A DNA stretch of 14,905 nt from CAZHCG01 sp046484285 (GTDB lineage Bacteria; Myxococcota_A; Polyangia; JAAYKL01): positions 1-14,905 of the forward strand of contig JAWOBP010000011.1 in the NCBI GenBank assembly GCA_046484285.1, written 5' to 3'. Of this stretch, positions 13,704 through 14,905 are shown piece by piece (positions within the stretch are counted from its first letter, which is position 1; each line of letters begins with the position of its first letter). The position numbers and the translations under genes were made by a program. A model generated the notes under the pieces. That model had not been told where the DNA came from. It did not search any database and saw nothing but the letters and a program-made list of their open reading frames with translations.

Positions 13704-14905
13704 TTGAGAACACCGCTTGGGCCGACAATCTCGATCGCTCTTTTGTGGCTCGTCGCCGGAGCCGGCTGCGCCGAGTCCGAGCTGCGCTCCTCGGGCGGCG
13801 ATGGAGACGCCGCCTCCGACACGGACACCGATACCGACACCGATTCGGACACCGACACCGACACCGATTCGGACACCGACACCGATTCCGACACGGACAC
13901 CGATTCCGATACCGACACGGACACGGATTCGGACTCGGACACTGAAATCGACACCAGCCCGGACAGCGACACGAACCCGGAGCCCTGCCCGTACTCGTGC
14001 GTCACGCAGTCGGTCTGCGACATCCTGGAAGGAGTCGTCGAGCCCGACTACTACTGCGTCGGGGTCGACGTCTGCTGCAACACCGAGCCAGACACCGACA
14101 CGGGCGGCGACGCGGACACCGACACCGACACCGATACCGATACAGACACAGACACAGACACAGACACCGATACCGATACCGATACAGACACAGACACCGA
14201 CACCGACACCGACACCGATACGGGGATGCTGTGCGGCAACGGACAGCTCGATCCCGGCGAGGAGTGCGACGACGGAAACAACGATATCGAGGACGGCTGC
14301 TCGGCCGACTGCACCTTCGAGTACTGCGGCGACGGGGTGATCGGCACGCTGCTGCGAGTGGAAGACGGCTTCGAGTCGGGAGGTCTGGACGAGCTGGCCT
14401 GGCAACCGGCCGAGATCCACGGCTGGGAGATCACCTCGGAGCGAGCCCGCGGCGGAACCTACTCGATCCGCTCGACCAACGCCGGGATCTCGAGCAGCAC
14501 CTCGTCGATCTCGCTGACGTCGGACACCAGCGGCGAGATCTGCTTCTGGTACGCCGGCGAGTCCGAGTCGTGCTGCGACGACTTCCGCTTCCTGGTCGAC
14601 GGCTCGCCGGTATTCGAGACCCAGGGCGTCCAGACCTCGTGGAGCGAGCACTGCGAGACGGTCTCGGCCGGAGAGCACATTTTCCGCTGGGACTACTACA
14701 AGGACTCCTCGGTCAACAGCGGCTGGGACGCGTTCTACGTGGACGACATCGTGATCTCGGTCGATCTGGAAGAAGAGTGCGACGACGGCGACGCCGTGGG
14801 CGGGGACGGCTGCTCGGCGACCTGCCAGATCGAGGAGTGCGGCAACAACGTGCTCGACGTGGGCGAGGATTGCGACGACGGGAACACCGATCCGGGCGAC
14901 GGCTG
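13704..14905 (+). CDS. Lipoprotein with Asp-Thr tracts and split DUF4215 cysteine repeats (3' end cut by window)
   Basis: The frame is open for 400 codons to the window end. There is no ATG start: two TTG codons (13701, 13704) follow GGGAGG (13693-13698), and 13704 has the better 5-base spacing. The signal peptide (about 1-21, ISIALLWLVAGAG) ends at a lipobox-like Cys22. Residues 38-80 are an Asp-Thr/Ser tract. About 94-128 is a small Cys domain (CPYSC...VCC), followed by a second tract, (Asp-Thr)18, at 138-173. Myxococcus-type cysteine repeats (DUF4215) begin at 177 (CGNGQLDPGEECDDGN, then DGCSADC). A beta-rich domain (about 214-355), with FESGGLDELAW, CFWYAGESESCCDDF and DAFYVDDIVIS, is inserted inside a repeat that resumes as EECDDGDAVGGDGCSATC. 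A further repeat starts at CGNNVLDVGEDCDDGN. It is probably a surface-displayed disulfide-rich protein; the ligand is unknown. Confidence 0.9.
   Translation, partial: MRTPLGPTISIALLWLVAGAGCAESELRSSGGDGDAASDTDTDTDTDSDTDTDTDSDTDTDSDTDTDSDTDTDTDSDSDTEIDTSPDSDTNPEPCPYSCVTQSVCDILEGVVEPDYYCVGVDVCCNTEPDTDTGGDADTDTDTDTDTDTDTDTDTDTDTDTDTDTDTDTDTDTGMLCGNGQLDPGEECDDGNNDIEDGCSADCTFEYCGDGVIGTLLRVEDGFESGGLDELAWQPAEIHGWEITSERARGGTYSIRSTNAGISSSTSSISLTSDTSGEICFWYAGESESCCDDFRFLVDGSPVFETQGVQTSWSEHCETVSAGEHIFRWDYYKDSSVNSGWDAFYVDDIVISVDLEEECDDGDAVGGDGCSATCQIEECGNNVLDVGEDCDDGNTDPGDG
13815..13943 (+). repeat. First Asp-(Thr/Ser) coding tract
   Basis: 43 codons in which every second residue is Asp, alternating with Thr or Ser. 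Codons vary (GAC/GAT, ACC/ACG, TCG/TCC), so the array is an imperfect hexanucleotide repeat. It spaces the lipidated N-terminus from the first Cys-rich domain. Confidence 0.85.
14115..14222 (+). repeat. Uninterrupted (Asp-Thr)18 hexanucleotide array
   Basis: Eighteen consecutive GAYACN hexamers. Blocks of GACACA and GATACC alternate: identical hexamers occur in runs (three GACACA at units 6-8; four GACACC at units 14-17), the pattern left by slippage or unequal exchange. ACA codons are rare in the neighbouring genes. Confidence 0.85.

Noticed and set aside
13815..14222. Tandem repeats as a possible CRISPR array
   Set aside because: Hexanucleotide units inside a coding frame, with no spacers or palindromic repeats.
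13717..14340. + strand frame with Pro-Thr repeats
   Set aside because: It is the +1 shadow of the GAYACN array; the frame with signal peptide, lipobox and cysteine repeats starts at 13704.

Overview
The window looks chromosomal and comes from a GC-rich, Gram-negative bacterium, most likely an uncultivated member of the Myxococcota (former Deltaproteobacteria). The grounds are: several lipoproteins whose signal peptides are followed by long Asp-Thr, Asp-Ser or Asp-Ala linkers; cysteine repeats of the Myxococcus CGNG/CDDGN type; a cysteine-rich exported protein ending in a degenerate MYXO-CTERM-like GGCACS motif; and a tandem DUF507 protein. I saw no tRNA, rRNA, CRISPR array, insertion sequence or phage gene. 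Taxonomy is inferred from these features, not measured.

Layout, left to right. Positions 1-173 may hold the end of an incomplete + strand gene with a short DnaX/HolB-like signature (weak), followed by about 240 bases with no clear gene. A - strand beta-propeller lipoprotein (414-2330) diverges from a + strand tandem DUF507 gene (2497-3009). The DUF507 gene converges, with only 3 bases between stop codons, on a 1180-residue - strand lipoprotein built of Ig-like repeats plus PPC-like and lamin-tail-like C-terminal domains (3013-6555). Diverging from that is a compact + strand housekeeping operon: a small Cys-rich zinc-ribbon protein, the YicC endoribonuclease family protein and guanylate kinase (6623-8479). 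Next, on the - strand, come a Cys-rich exported protein (8521-9360), an M3 metallopeptidase lipoprotein (9473-11590) and a three-gene, apparently translationally coupled operon of unrecognised membrane proteins (11706-13608). Diverging from the last is a + strand lipoprotein (13704 to the window end) with TTG starts only, two long Asp-Thr/Ser tracts and DUF4215-type cysteine repeats, one of them split by an inserted jelly-roll-like domain.

The content is a mixture of conserved core functions (GMP phosphorylation, RNA turnover) and a dense set of cell-envelope and surface proteins. Promoter reading suggests two recurrent styles. Three genes have an extended -10 (TGn upstream of a TATA-like hexamer) with a poor -35. 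Two genes without a Shine-Dalgarno sequence have promoter-like boxes placed so that transcription would start at the ATG, which would make them leaderless.

The best candidates for something undescribed are the three-gene membrane operon, the zinc-ribbon partner of YicC, and the split DUF4215 repeat in the last lipoprotein. None of these is proven by the sequence alone.
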